Shown here: positions 35,516 through 46,565 of the stretch, in pieces
How positions within the stretch are numbered: position 1 is the first letter of the stretch
Layout: every line of letters starts with the position of its first letter
NCBI GenBank assembly: GCA_002049455.2
Contig: KV918843.1
Location: 206,486-270,485 of the forward strand
DNA length: 64,000 bases
Direction of reading: 5' to 3'
DNA from: Porphyra umbilicalis
Taxonomy: Eukaryota > Rhodophyta > Bangiophyceae > Bangiales > Bangiaceae
Translations under genes and position numbers: made by a program
Notes under the pieces: model-generated
The model's database searches: none
What the model saw: only the letters and a program-made list of their open reading frames with translations
Told to the model about the DNA's origin: nothing

Positions 35516-36365
35516 TCGGCGGCCACCGACGGCGCGGCCGCGTCGGCGAGCTCCGCGGGCGACAGGGGCGTCACCCCCCCGTCCGCCTCAAAGCTCGAGC
35601 CAAAGCGCTTGTGGAGGAAGCGCAGCAGCCGCCCCTGCACGGCGGTCGTGGGCGCCCAGTCGACGTGCCCCCCCTCAGACCCCCACGCCGTGTACTCCCC
35701 GTCGCCGCCGCCGGCGCCGCCGGCCGTCAAAAAGCACTGGCCGAGCCCCGTCCCCGCGCCGATCAACGCAATGACCCCCCCCCGCACGGCCTTGCCGTCT
35801 TGCACAAGGACGACCTCCTCGGGCGACAGCGTCAACACCCCATACCCGTTGGCCACAAAGTCATTGACGAGCTCCACAGACGGGATGCCAAACTCGTCGG
35901 CCAAGCCCGCCGAGTCGAGGATCCACCCCTCCCGGTTGGTAAAGTTGATGCGCCCGCCCTCCACGGGGCCCGCCACGGCAAAGGCGGCGGCGGCGAGGCC
36001 GCCGAGCGGCAGCGGCCGCCCCCCGGCCGCCCGCGGGGTGAGGCGGAGGAGGCCGGGGAGGGCGGCGCCGGCTTCGAGGAGGAACGCCGAGATGACAGAG
36101 GAGAAGGATGGGTAGTCGGCAGACTTGTACGTGCGGTGGAGGATGGACACGTGGGTGGACGTGGCCGTGTGGGAGGGGGGGGGGGGGGGGCGACGGCGGC
36201 GGCGGCGGCGGCGGCGGTCACGCCCCCATCCGACGCGGGCGGTGGTACCGCGTACAGTACCAGCCGCGCGTTGGTACCGCCAACGTCGCCGGCGAGGAGG
36301 AGGGTGGAGAAGAGGGGGAGGCTCGCGTCGTCGCCGCCACCGCCAGAGGGCCCGCCCTCAGCCAT
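34678..36365 (-). CDS. glucokinase, bacterial (Glk) type
   Basis: Phosphorylates glucose with ATP, the entry step of glycolysis. From the ATG at 36,365 the ATP site AGDVGGTNARL is at residues 25-35. Then follow YKSADYPSF, NREGWILD, VELVNDFVANGYGV, IALIGAGTGLGQ, GSEGGHVDWAP, SVERVVSGRGLANIYAF and GNVALTYLPTGGLYVAGGIAP, all Glk hallmarks in order. The frame must change at C/G homopolymers near 36,176-36,190 and 35,411-35,470, and again near 34,684-34,694 to reach a tidy stop at 34,678. These are likely assembly indels. An Ala-rich insert precedes SVERVVSG. After the kinase the protein carries a hydrophobic segment (AAYTAAAVAAGAAAVAAVVTAARYV), unusual for Glk and possibly a tail anchor. Another in-frame ATG at 36,587 would add ~74 residues that might be a targeting peptide, so the start is uncertain. 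Confidence 0.85.
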
Positions 36366-37106
36366 GACCGCGGGCCGCCGGCCGGCCGCCGCGGCTGCGC
36401 CCCGCGCGTTGGCGGCCGCGTCAAAGAAGCAGGCGTGCGCTGCGCTGGGCAGCAGCGGCCGCAGGTAGGGGGGGGGGACCAGGAAGAACCCCAGCGGAGA
36501 CGCGAGCAGTGGCGTGGCCGCGCACGGTCGGTGCCCCCACGACGGTGGTGAGCCGTAGGGCCAGGGGCGCGTGCCGCGATCAGCCATTAGTGGCACAAGC
36601 GACGTTGGAGCCCCCAAGGTACTGTATGCTGTGCCGAGATCTGATCCGCCAATCCCTGATGAGGAGCCCGCTGCTACAATCCTCCGAATAGCACAATAGA
36701 GTAATTATAATTCACTTGACCAAAGTGAATCAAGTGATGGCAATGGAAGTATGTCACCATTCCAGGCACGAGCGGCCCCCCCCCTGGCGCAAACAGGCTG
36801 CTGGCGAGACCGCCATCCGCCTGGCAATGAGGGGGAAGAGCGTGCAATCGGCGCGTGCGGCTCTGCCTCGACGGGTGCGCGCTGCTCGACTGCAGGATCC
36901 CGCCTACAGCACCGTTGCTGGCTGTGTGGGCTTGGGCGGGTCGGCGGTGCGTCCAGCAGTTGCTTTCCCCTGTCGCCACCTGTTGTTCTCGTACCTGCCG
37001 CTGCCTCGATCGACCCCCGAAACCCCTGTCATCGGTCGTCGCACCGGTGTGATTCGCGCCACTCACCGCCTTCCCGCCTGTGTCAGCCTCACCGTCACCG
37101 AGCACC
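36366..37106. promoter_or_regulatory. shared upstream region of divergent glucokinase and V-ATPase A genes
   Basis: About 0.74 kb separate the two divergent starts. A short AT-rich stretch lies at 36,690-36,745. No clear TATA box or motif pair could be assigned. The bases GAGCACCATGG at 37,101 give a good start context for the V-ATPase gene. Confidence 0.4.
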
Positions 37107-39203
37107 ATGGGTGGCGGTCGCGCCATGGCGGAGAAGGAGTATGGTGTCGTCCGGCAGGTGGCCGGCCCCGTCGTGACGGCCGACGAGATGGACGGGGCAG
37201 CCATGTACGAGCTGGTCCGCGTCGGCCACGACCGGCTGGTCGGGGAGATCATTCGCCTCGAGGGTTCCTCCGCCACCGTCCAGGTGTATGAAGAAACAGC
37301 CGGATTGACCGTCGGGGACCCCGTCGAGCGTACCGCGCAGCCGCTGTCGGTGGAGCTCGGGCCGGGCCTGCTGGGCAACATCTTTGACGGGATCCAGCGG
37401 CCGCTGGAGAACATTGCTGAAGTGACGGGCGACATGTTTATCCCTCGCGGCATTGCCGTGCCGTCCCTGCAGCGGAAGAAGGCATGGGATTTCGTGCCGA
37501 CCAAGGGCTTCTCGGTCGGCTCCCACATCACCGCCGGTGACATCTACGCGACCGTCGACGAGACGCCCCTGCTACAGCACAAGATCATGGTGCCCCCTGG
37601 CGCCATGGGCACAGTCACCTACATGGCCGAGGAGGGTGAGTACGACATTGACGAGGTGGTGATGGAGGCGGAGTTTGACGGCGTCGTCAAGAAGTTCTCC
37701 ATGGTCCAAAACTGGCCGGTGCGTGAGCCCCGCCCGGTGGCGGAGAAGCTCCGCGCGTCGACGCCGCTGCTAACGGGGCAGCGGGTGCTCGATGCCCTTT
37801 TCCCGTCGGTGCAGGGCGGCACGTGCGCGATTCCGGGCGCATTTGGGTGTGGCAAGACCGTTATCTCGCAGGCGCTGTCCAAGTTCAGTAACTCGGATGC
37901 GATTGTCTACGTCGGGGTACGTTTTGCTTGCTGTCTCGGACCGTCTTTCTCTCGGGCTTGTGTGTTCATGCGCGTGTCTGTGCTGCCTGCCCGGATACTG
38001 GAAGAGGGCAGCTTGACGGGTGGGCTTAGGGTTTTTGGTGCACCAGCCGTGAGGGACCTGCCGTGGGTGTCGATCTGTTGTTGCGGTGGCTCGTACTGAC
38101 CTTCTCTGCTGTATCGTGATGGGCGCTCTGTGTTTCTTTTCGTGCCTGCCGTATTTCTTTTCTCTCTGCAGTGTGGTGAGCGTGGCAATGAGATGGCTGA
38201 GGTGCTCAAGGACTTCCCGGAGTTGACGCTAACTATGGACAGCGGTAGGGAAGAGTCCATCATGAAGCGCACGCTGCTGGTGGCCAACACGTCCAACATG
38301 CCCGTTGCCGCCCGTGAGGCCTCCATCTACACGGGCATCACCATCTCCGAGTACTACCGCGACATGGGTCTCAACGTGGCCATGATGGCTGATTCGACGT
38401 CCCGGTGGGCCGAGGCGCTGCGTGAGATTTCGGGCCGCCTGGCCGAAATGCCCGCCGACTCGGGCTACCCCGCCTACCTGGCCGCCCGCCTGGCGTCCTT
38501 CTACGAGCGCGCCGGCCGCGTGTCGTGCGTTGGCTCGCCCTCCCGCCATGGCTCCATCACCATTGTCGGCGCCGTGTCGCCGCCCGGTGGTGATTTCTCC
38601 GACCCCGTCACGTCGGCGACGCTCGGCATTTGCGGCGCCTTCTGGGGCTTGGACAAGAAGCTCGCGCAGCGCAAGCACTTCCCGTCGGTCAACTGGCTTA
38701 TCTCGTACAGCAAGTACCAGGGCGCGCTCGAGCCCTTTTACGACGAGCAGTACCCCGAGTTCCCCCTCCTCCAGCAGACCGTCCGGCAGGTACTGCAGAC
38801 GGAGGACGACCTGATGGAGATTGTGCAGCTGGTCGGCAAGGACTCCCTCGCGGAGAGCGACAAGGTCACCCTGGAGGTGGCCAAGATTGTGCGGGAGGAC
38901 TTCCTCGCGCAGAACTCCTTCACCTCCTATGACCGGTACTGTCCGTTTTGGAAGTCGGTGCTGATGCTCCGCAACATTGTGCACTTCCACGACTTGGCCA
39001 ACGCGGCCGTGTCATCGTCGGCCAACGCCGAGGTGCGCATCACCTTCAACCTCATCAAGGAACACTGCGGGGACCTGCTCTACCGCCTGACGGCCATGAA
39101 GTTCCAGGAGCCGTCTGAGGGGCAGGAGAAGCTGACGGCGCACGCCGACAAGCTGCGCGACGAATTTACCGCCGCCTTCCGCGAGATGGAGGACATGTCC
39201 TAG
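37107..39203 (+). CDS. ATP6V1A/VMA1: V-type H+-ATPase catalytic subunit A, two exons
   Basis: Exons 37,107-37,916 and 38,172-39,203 encode 613 residues, close to the usual ~617. This is the ATP-hydrolysing subunit of the peripheral V1 sector, which drives proton pumping into vacuoles and other endomembranes. N-terminal barrel: [49 protein letters not shown]. The A-subunit-specific non-homologous region follows (~residues 115-215). Walker A GAFGCGKT is at 244-251; then [54 protein letters not shown] and [17 protein letters not shown]. The C-terminal part is complete to the stop. Start chosen at 37,107: it is the first ATG, with CACC before it, although an alternative lies at 37,125. Unlike the neighbours the gene has no frame breaks and few homopolymers. 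Confidence 0.97.
37917..38171 (+). other. spliceosomal intron of V-ATPase A
   Basis: 255 bp, starting GTACGT and ending in a pyrimidine tract TTTCTTTTCTCTCTGCAG. It interrupts the coding sequence between YVG and CGERGNE, phase 0. Splicing restores the conserved P-loop-to-CGERGNE region, while reading through gives a stop at 38,097. It is clearly richer in T than the exons. Confidence 0.93.
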
Positions 39204-39690
39204 GCGACATCTGCACGCGGCGGAGTGTTCTCAGTATGACAGTAGGCAGGCGACTGCGTTGTGTAAGAGGTTTGCGTTTGGTGTGTAGCGTTGTCGTCGT
39301 GATCGATTTGTTCTGGTCGGCTGGTCGTTTATTCTTGCTCGTTTTTGTATTTTTTTTATCGTGCCCTCGGCTCTGTGCAGGGTGCTCGTCTCGGTCAGCC
39401 GTGTCTGGTCTGCTATGGCAACTGTCAGTGCCCGCACGTCGGCATCAGTGATCTTTGGAATGCATCCGGTGTGACGAACGTGGCATGATGCTCTCCAACC
39501 GCCCCGCGCTGTTCCTGCCCCGATTTCATCGCCGCCACTCGCTACCCGAAGCCTCCGCAGCGTTCCTGTTGGCGCTTTGGCACGTAGAGCGACGATAAAG
39601 GGTGGCACACGACGGACGGTTGGCGTCCCCATCCGCACGCAACGATCCTGCACAACTCCACGTCTTTTGCACGCGTCTGGAACCACCACC
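39204..39690. other. convergent 3' intergenic region
   Basis: Lies between V-ATPase A (+) and the acid phosphatase (-). A T-rich stretch at 39,330-39,360 may serve in 3' end formation. Nothing else recognised. Confidence 0.5.
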
Positions 39691-41453
39691 TCAACACGGC
39701 GCCGGCCCCCCAATGGGGCCATACAGCACCGCCCGCTCCTTGCGCCGCCGCACCAGCGCCACCCCCACCGCCGCCACCAGCAGACCCCCCCCTGCAATGG
39801 TCGCCGCGCGGAGCACCCCCCCCCCCCCCCCCCTCCCTCCAACCCCGGCAGCGCCACCCGCTTCCACCCGTCCCCCCCGTCGAGCAGCACGACGCTCGTG
39901 GCGGCGGGCTCCCCCCCCCCCCCCCCTCGGCCGGGCTCGCCGCCCGCCGCAAGCCGAGCGCCCCCTGCACCGCCGCCGCCAGCCGCCCGACTCCCGTCGC
40001 ACACGCCGCCACCCGCGCATCGTCCGTGTCCAACACCCGCGACGACGTGCCCGCCACCCACAGCGGCAGCGGGCAGTCGACGGCGGCGCAGCCGCGGACG
40101 CGCTGCGGCACGCCATTGTACTCGACGCGCACGGAAAAGTCGGCCGGCCGCAGCCGCCGCCCCGCGCCGCCACCCACGACCGCCGCGTCGGCGGCGCCGC
40201 CCGTCGACCGCACCTCCACCACGACAGTGCTGTTGTATGGCGGGTTGGTGCCGTCAAAAAAGCCGAGCGCCGCCGCCGCCGCCGCCAGCGTCGTGTCGTG
40301 CGCCGAGTAGAGGACGTAGCGGGGGAGGGGCGGTGACGGTTGGGGCGCAAAGCGGCCGGCGCCGGCTTTGGGCGGCTCTGCGTGCCGCCCGCCGGGGCCC
40401 CCAACGGCGGCGGCGCCGGCGGCGCCGCCGCCCAGCGGCGGCGGCAGCCGCCCTGCGTGCGCCGCCGCGGCAGCGACGGCGCGGTCGCGGAGGGCGCGGA
40501 GGAGCACCCCCGCGCGGAGGCGTTGCACCTCGGCCCCGTCGACCGACGCGGCGAGCAGCGCGTCGGCCACCGCCCGCACCTCGGCCACGACCGAAGGGGT
40601 GGCGCCGGCGGGCAGCGGCACCCCGTCGGCCGCCGACGCCGTCCACACATCATTGGCGGCGGCGACGGTCGGTAAGTCAATCGCAACGCCGTCGGCCACG
40701 CCGAGCACCGCGGGTAATGTCTTCGTCAAGAGGCGCTGGTGCTTTTCGGCGAGCGCCCCCATCTCTGGCGACGCCGCGTGCGCGCGCGCAATCGCGCCGA
40801 GGCGCGGACACGCCACCCCCGACAGCAGCAGCGTGTCGGTCACCGCCGCCACCGAGTGGATGGGCACCGCTTGGAGGGACGGCGGAAGCCCCGGGGCGGC
40901 CGCACCGGCCGCGTTCCCCCCCGCGTACAGCCCCGCCATTTGGGCATAGGCGGAGAGCAGCGCCCGGTCGATCGCCGTCGACCGCACGTACACCTCTGAC
41001 ACGTTCCACGTCGGCGACAGGAAGCCACTGTCGACGTAGCGGGAGCGCAAGCGCCCGCCGAGGGCATAGTGGGCGGCAGCGCCGGCGGGCGTCAGGCCGC
41101 CGGGGCCGACGCCCCACGCGTCGAGCGGCCGCACGTCGCCGGGAAAGGTGTAGAGGGGAGACCGCGCGCCGTGGCGGCAGAGGACGACGGCCAACAAGAG
41201 GGTGCCGGGGGGGAGGGGTCCACCACCGCCGACGAGGTCGGCGCATCCCGCACCGCCGCCGCCGCCGCCGGCGCGGCCGCCGGCGCGGTCGTGGCCGCCG
41301 ACGCGGCGGCGGTGGCGGTCGCCGCCACCGCCCCCGTCAAGGCCGCGAGCAACAGCGGCAGGGCGCGGCGGCGGGGAGCGGCTTGCCGACCACGGGGGGG
41401 GTCGAGCTCCAGCTCGATGGGAGCGGCGGCGGGGAGCCGCCGGCGTCGGCCAT
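39691..41453 (-). CDS. histidine acid phosphatase, membrane-anchored
   Basis: Histidine phosphatase superfamily, branch 2: hydrolyses phosphomonoesters through a phospho-histidine. The core shows VVLCRHGARSPLY (catalytic RHGxRxP), then YVRSTAIDRALLSAYAQMAGLY, and YVLYSAHDTTLAAAAAALGF (the proton-donor HD). From the ATG at 41,453 a signal peptide (ALPLLLAALTGAVAATATAAA) is reached after a frame change at a C8 run (~41,394). A second change near 41,210 joins it to the phosphatase domain. At the other end, frame changes at runs near 39,905 and 39,820 lead to IAGGGLLVAAVGVALVRRRKERAV and a stop at 39,691, that is, a C-terminal membrane helix with a basic stop-transfer. The layout fits a type I, lysosomal/vacuolar or cell-surface acid phosphatase. 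All breaks are in G/C homopolymers. Confidence 0.85.
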
Positions 41454-42460
41454 GGCGCCCCGTGCGTCGGCGGCAACCGCCGGGAGGTAGGCGCTGGGAT
41501 GGTGGGAAGCACCACCGCGTTGTCAGCGAGGGGGGGGGGGGGGGGGGTGACACGCGGTCGTGGTGGGGCTCTCCAAGCGCTGCGGGTGAAAAAGGGGACC
41601 CTCGCGGTGACAGTCGGGCGGGTCGGCCGCTTGGCAATTGGGAATCAGTGGCGGCGCGGGAAGGGCGGGCACGCCACGCTCGCAGCCGCCAGGCGGGGCG
41701 GCGCCACAGCCGCGGCGGGCGGCAGCGTGTCACCGTGCAGCAGCAGCGGGCGGGCGGGCGGGCGAGCGGGTGGCCGCCGCGGCCGCCGAGGTCTGCTCCT
41801 TCCCGCTCCCCACACACGCTGGGATCCCAGTGCCGTGGGCGTAGCGGCGACGCGTAGCCGACGCGTGAGTGGCCGTCAGACGGGGTCCTGGAGGTGGATT
41901 CGACGTCTGTGGAGTCGAAGATGCGGTCGGCTACAAACGGACGGAGTCGGTTGACGCGAGGCACAAGCGTTGGGGGCCTTGCAATTACAGTCATTATTCG
42001 CTTATGTGCCATTCACTTGGAGAGCATGCTCGACAAGTGAATGGCCCCTAGAGCCTCAGGACCGCGATCTCTCGCGATCACGGACTGAAAGAGGGTGCTA
42101 CTTTTATGGCGCACCCCTGCCATGAAAACGCATAACGACTGTAAGATGGCCGCTTGGCCTGTCCGATGGCCAATGGCGTGGCGCACAATGCCGTACTTTC
42201 TACTCTCTGAAAGACGGTTGTAGGCTACTTTTGTCCGTCCTTCCGCGACCACCCCGGATTGCTGATCGTTCAACAGTGTCAGTGTTCACCCCCGATTCCA
42301 GCCAGTTGACCAGTGTTCATACGTATTTACGGATTTCATGGCACGGCATGTACATGAAGTGCGGGTTGGTCGGCATTCCAGGCCCTACGACAGAAATATG
42401 TACAACACAATTGACGCTTTTTCAAACGAATGATAACAGAAAACTAACTATGACCGGGGG
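41454..42460. other. intergenic region
   Basis: GC-rich upstream flank of the phosphatase, with a G14 run at 41,531-41,546, grades into AT-rich DNA after 41,900. No gene, RNA gene or repeat recognised. Confidence 0.5.
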
Positions 42461-43245
42461 TCAGGTGGGGCGGGTGGGATTGGGTGGAGTGGGGTGTGGT
42501 GGGGTTAAGCGGGTGGGGTGGCGTGGCGTGGTATGCGGTGGGGTGTGGTGGGGTGGGGTGGGGTGGTGCGGGTGGGGTGGGGTTGTGTGGGTGGCGCGGG
42601 AGGGGTGGGGTGTGGTGGGGCTGAGCGGGTGGGGTGGGACGGGGTGGTGTGTGATGGGATGTGGTGTTGTGGCGTGGCGTGGTGCGGATGGCGTGGCGTG
42701 GTGTGGGTGGCGCAGGTGGGGTGGGGTGTGGTGGGGCTGCGCGGGTGGGGTGGGGCGGGGTGGGGTGGGGTGGGGTGGGGTGGGGTGGGGTTGAGCGGGA
42801 GAGGTGGGGCGGGGTGGCATGGCGTGGCACTGGGTGGGGTGAGGCGGCGTGGCGTGGCGTGGCGTTGCGTGGGATGTGGTGGCGTGGCGCGGGTGGGGTG
42901 GCGTGGCGCGAGTGGCGTGAGTGGTGTGGCGTCGGGTGCGGTGGCTTGGGTGGCGTGGGGCGGGGTGGTGTGCGGTGAGGTGTGGTGGCGTGGCGTGGCG
43001 TGGCACGGGTTGGGTGGCGTGGCGCGAGTGGCCCGGGTGGTGTGGCGTAGGGTACGGTGGCGTGGGTGGCGTGGGGCAACGTGGGGCGGCGTGGGATCGG
43101 GTGCGATTGGGCGAGGTGGTGTGGGGGCTGGTCGGGTCCGGTGGGGTGGGGTGGGCTTGGCTGGGGTCGGTTCGGATCGGGTGGGGTTGCGTGTGATGGG
43201 GTCGAGTTAGGTCGGGTCGGGTCGGGTCGTCTCCGGCGAGGTTGG
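42461..43245. repeat. G/T-rich degenerate minisatellite (GGGGT/GTGGC type)
   Basis: About 785 bp where the plus strand is almost entirely G and T with sparse C and A, built from GGTGGGGT, GGCGTGGC and GGGTGGCG words. Open frames of more than 300 codons on the minus strand (His/Pro/Thr-rich) and 230 on plus (Gly/Trp/Val-rich) follow from the lack of stops. Many GGGG runs close together give strong G-quadruplex potential. Confidence 0.9.
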
Positions 43246-43731
43246 GTGGAGTAGGGTGGTGTGAAAGCGGTAGATGAGATGGAGTGCAAAGCGTGAATGA
43301 TGGCGCAGTCGTTGCATTTGAGTATGAACGGGAGTGCAGGAGGTACAGCGTGGAGAGGTTCACGTCGCTCCATCGCGGGGACACCTCATATATCTTCTGG
43401 ACAGGGCCCCAAGACTTATTCTGGAAACCCTCACAGGCGCTAGTCGGCCGACGGGCACTAGTCCTGATTTATTGCCCGTGTCTGCTTACGCCACACCGGA
43501 GTTAGTGCTGACACACTACGCCGAGTCAAAGGAAGCCGCAGGGTGGGCTGTGAGGGGGGGGGGCGAAAGACAATAAACGGCCGAGAATCAACGGAGCTAA
43601 GCAAAGTATGCTGCGGTTCTTGACTACGTTCTCATCACGCCCCGATGCCAAAAGCTCGGCGACGACGGCCGAGGCGTTCCTGTATCAAACGTACAGACCA
43701 CAGCGTGGGAGCACGAAGGAAGCATTCTTCG
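43246..43731. other. intergenic region
   Basis: Mixed-composition DNA between the G/T tract and the inverted-repeat element. Short ORFs only, nothing recognised. Confidence 0.4.
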
Positions 43732-45938
43732 GGGCAAGGGAGGGCTGGAGAAATCATCTGCTGCGTGCTCGGAAGCAGTACAGGATTGTGAGTGTGCTGT
43801 GTTGAGGGCGTCTGCCAAGCAAATGGAAAGTGGCGGTCGTACGAAGCTTCGTTTTCTCCGACGTGCGCAACAAGAATGGACCTGGCGCACCGGTAGACAT
43901 GGTCTGACGCTGCACCCGCGCGGTGGGTCTCGCAGAGCGGCGGCTCCCCCACCCGCTCCGTCGGCGGCGTGCGCCCCCGCCTCTGTCAGACCCCCTGCAC
44001 CGTAATGTCCGTGGCAAATGCACGAATGTTCCATTCGAGCATAGTGAGACGGTGGAGCCACCGCCGCCACCACGCCGCTTCGCGGGCCCGTCGAGGGGGG
44101 ACAGCCACGTGTCCGCACGCAACTGGAGACAGGGAGGCGTTTCTGTTCCAGCCAACATCCAATACTTTTAAAGATTCGGCCCACCCTTTGTGCCAATCAA
44201 CGTTTGCCATCTGGGGTGAAAACGCCACGTGTTCCGAGAGCCGTAGAGAAGCTTCGCTAGTAATTAATTCTCATAAAATACTACGTTTTGGTCTGGCACC
44301 GACACCTACTTCAGCAGCGCACTAATCTCGCCCTCTTTGGCTGGAGAGGCACGCCGCCACGACGGACCAGAAATCCGGACTTACGCGTCACCCGCACCTT
44401 CTTTGTCGCAGCAGAGGTGGTCGCAACCAAGCGGGCGGTGGTCGCAAGCACATGGCCGGTGGCCGCACCGACAGTGACGGAGGGGGCGCCCCAACAGATG
44501 ACAAGGCGGCGGCCCGCCTGCGAGAAAAGCTTGTTGTCTTGATGGGGGAATTGGCTGGGATGATCCCTGCCAAACTCCTTTCTTTGTACAGCGCATCAGG
44601 GCGGCTCCATCCGGGCGCGCTGCCCGGCACTGGTCGCAATCCTTAACAGCGCGCTTAGGCGCGCTGTCCGGGATTGATACAGTCCAAGGGTTTCTCGACG
44701 GTCCTCGCGTCCACCTTCGCACCCCTCATCGAGCCCGTCCTTGCGCCCGCCTTACGCACTGTCAGGCGGACACTGTCATCGGTTCGACATGTATGCACTC
44801 TCACACAGGCCCTGTTCACCCACAGTCGTGCCGGTCCATCAATCCGAGGCTTCCGTGCCACGCTGGAACGAGTACCGGCCGAAGCACGGACCGGCACCGA
44901 GGCTCCGGCCTGCAGGCCCGACGGCCGAGCGTCTGGCGAATTCCGACAGGAGGCGACATCGATGAGGTAGATTGGGAGGCGGTAAATAATTTCATGTAGT
45001 AGCTGGTCCCCCGTCAACCGGTTGTAGAGCAAACAAAAGCAACGAATGCTAATCGATGGACGGGCAGCAGTTCGAAAGACCACCGGGCAGGACGACGGGG
45101 CATGCCGGTGCAGTAGAGAGACGAGCAACCAGGGTGGGGAATGAAAAAACTTCCACGGCTTCCATACCTGTCGTGCAGTGGCAGCGTCAACGGTCGTGCT
45201 CGACGAGACCTGCAGCGTGGGACAGATGGGTCGGGTAAAATGGAGTCCTCCCAGCTGCAGCAGACACCCTGGAGAGATGGAAGTCACCGACGACCACCCT
45301 CAGGGGAATCATGGCACAGACACTCGCAGCGTCGCCCCTGCCAGAGGTGTGATTGAAATCATTCCTAAGCTCAGGTAAAATGATTGTAATGAACCCCTTG
45401 AATAGCAAGCTTCTACATTTCTGTCGCAACACGTGGCATTTTGACCCCGGATGCCAGACATTGGTTGGCGCAAAGGGTAAGCCAAATCTTCAATAGTATT
45501 GGATGTTGGCTGGAACAGAAACGCCTCCCTGTCTCCAGTTGCGTGCGGACACGTGGCTGGCTCCCCTCGACGGGCCCGCCAAGCGCAGTGTTACCACTCC
45601 ACCATGGCGGCGGTGGTGGCTCGACCGTCGCTACTCTGCGCACTCGTGAATTTGCCACGAACATCACGGGGCAGGGGGTGTGACAGAGGCGGGGGCGCAC
45701 GCCGCTGACGGAGCGGGTGGGGGAGCCGCCGCTCGGCAAGGCCCACTGCGCGGGTGCACCGTCAGACAATGTCTACCGGTGCGCTAGGTCTTTTCGTGCT
45801 GCGCGCGTCGGAGAAAACGGAGCTCTATATGATGGCCACGTTCTATTTGCTTGGAAAACGCCCTCAAGACAACACACTCACACTCCTGTGCTGCTTTCGA
45901 CCACGCAGCAGGTGATTGCTCCAGCCCTCCCTTGCCGC
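43732..45938. mobile_element. 2.2-kb element with ~0.5-kb inverted arms
   Basis: The left arm (43,732-44,236) and right arm (45,428-45,938) are reverse complements of each other with scattered mismatches and small gaps. Shared words include GAAACGCCTCCCTGTCTCCA and CAAGGGAGGGCTGGAG. The interior (44,237-45,427) has no recognised transposase. Long arms suggest a foldback or Mutator-like non-autonomous element. I could not fix a target duplication. The right end lies about 20 bp from the gag fragment at 45,959. Confidence 0.75.
44237..45427. other. interior of the inverted-repeat element
   Basis: 1.2 kb of mixed composition. A 210-codon minus frame (45,287-44,655) and several shorter ones show no domain. 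No transposase signature (DDE, zinc ribbon) seen. Confidence 0.4.
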
Positions 45939-45958
45939 GCATCCACTCCGAGGGAACG

Positions 45959-46013
45959 ATGAAACAGCAGCTGATCCAAGGCCCACCTGAGTACCTACTG
46001 ACGGATGTACTCG
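45959..46013 (+). pseudogene. gag fragment of the Ty3/gypsy element, 5' of the nested insertion
   Basis: 18 codons in frame that continue directly in the sequence at 48,606 once the LTR element and one copy of its 4-bp duplication are disregarded. The reading includes GPPEYLLTDVL. No gag upstream: sequence before 45,959 belongs to the inverted-repeat element. Confidence 0.65.
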
Positions 46014-46406
46014 TGTAGCATATCTCTGCTACCAATTGGCAATTAGCCACGGGTAGCCCCCTTGACTGGCCGAATCCACGGATGTGTGTGACTCGGCTTG
46101 TGGCACGCCCTTTGGGGGGTTACTTCCGCATTGTTTATTTTTTATTGCTTGTTTGCTTGCCTGTCTTATCTGTCTGCCGGCACTCATTACGATCGCTTGA
46201 TCGGATGGTCGATCGACCAGTGCCGTTGTTTGTATTAAACCACCATGGGTCCGGGGTCGCCGTCGTGGGCACCACCCGGCTCCCCATCGGATGCCCTTCA
46301 ACAAAAGGTCTTCTTCCTCGCCGCGACGGCGATAGAACTCGCTTTATTGCTTGGCTACGGTCGGTCTCAGTACACTGGTAATTGAACTAACGTTATTAAT
46401 ACCACA
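46014..46406 (+). repeat. 5' LTR
   Basis: 393 bp, begins TGTAGCATATCTCTGC and ends AATACCACA (TG...CA). It matches the 3' LTR over its full length with an offset of 2,195 bp. A T-rich segment at 46,130-46,165 and the CTCGCTTTATTGC near 46,335 are candidate promoter and 3'-end signals. Confidence 0.93.
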
Positions 46407-46408
46407 TT

Positions 46409-46425
46409 TGGTGGAGCAGCAGGGG
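46409..46425 (+). promoter_or_regulatory. candidate primer binding site
   Basis: TGGTGGAGCAGCAGGGG starts two bases after the 5' LTR. It begins with TGG, the complement of a tRNA CCA end. The tRNA species was not identified. Confidence 0.45.
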
Positions 46426-46565
46426 ATACCCTCGCCTTCATCGTGCCTCGCGGCATGGTGTCCCCGAGAACTTTCTCGCTGCCTCGTGGCATTGTGACGG
46501 TGTCGATACGGTCGCTTGGCGCGCGGGGCGTAAGCCATCGACTTGTGGGCGTGGTGCCGGGGGCA

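Noticed and set aside
42461-43245. Interstitial telomere repeat
   Set aside because: The G/T words are irregular and show no constant telomere-type unit.
42444-43384. Two ~308-codon His/Pro/Thr-rich ORFs on the minus strand
   Set aside because: Both are readings of a G/T-only-like simple repeat that lacks stop codons by composition.
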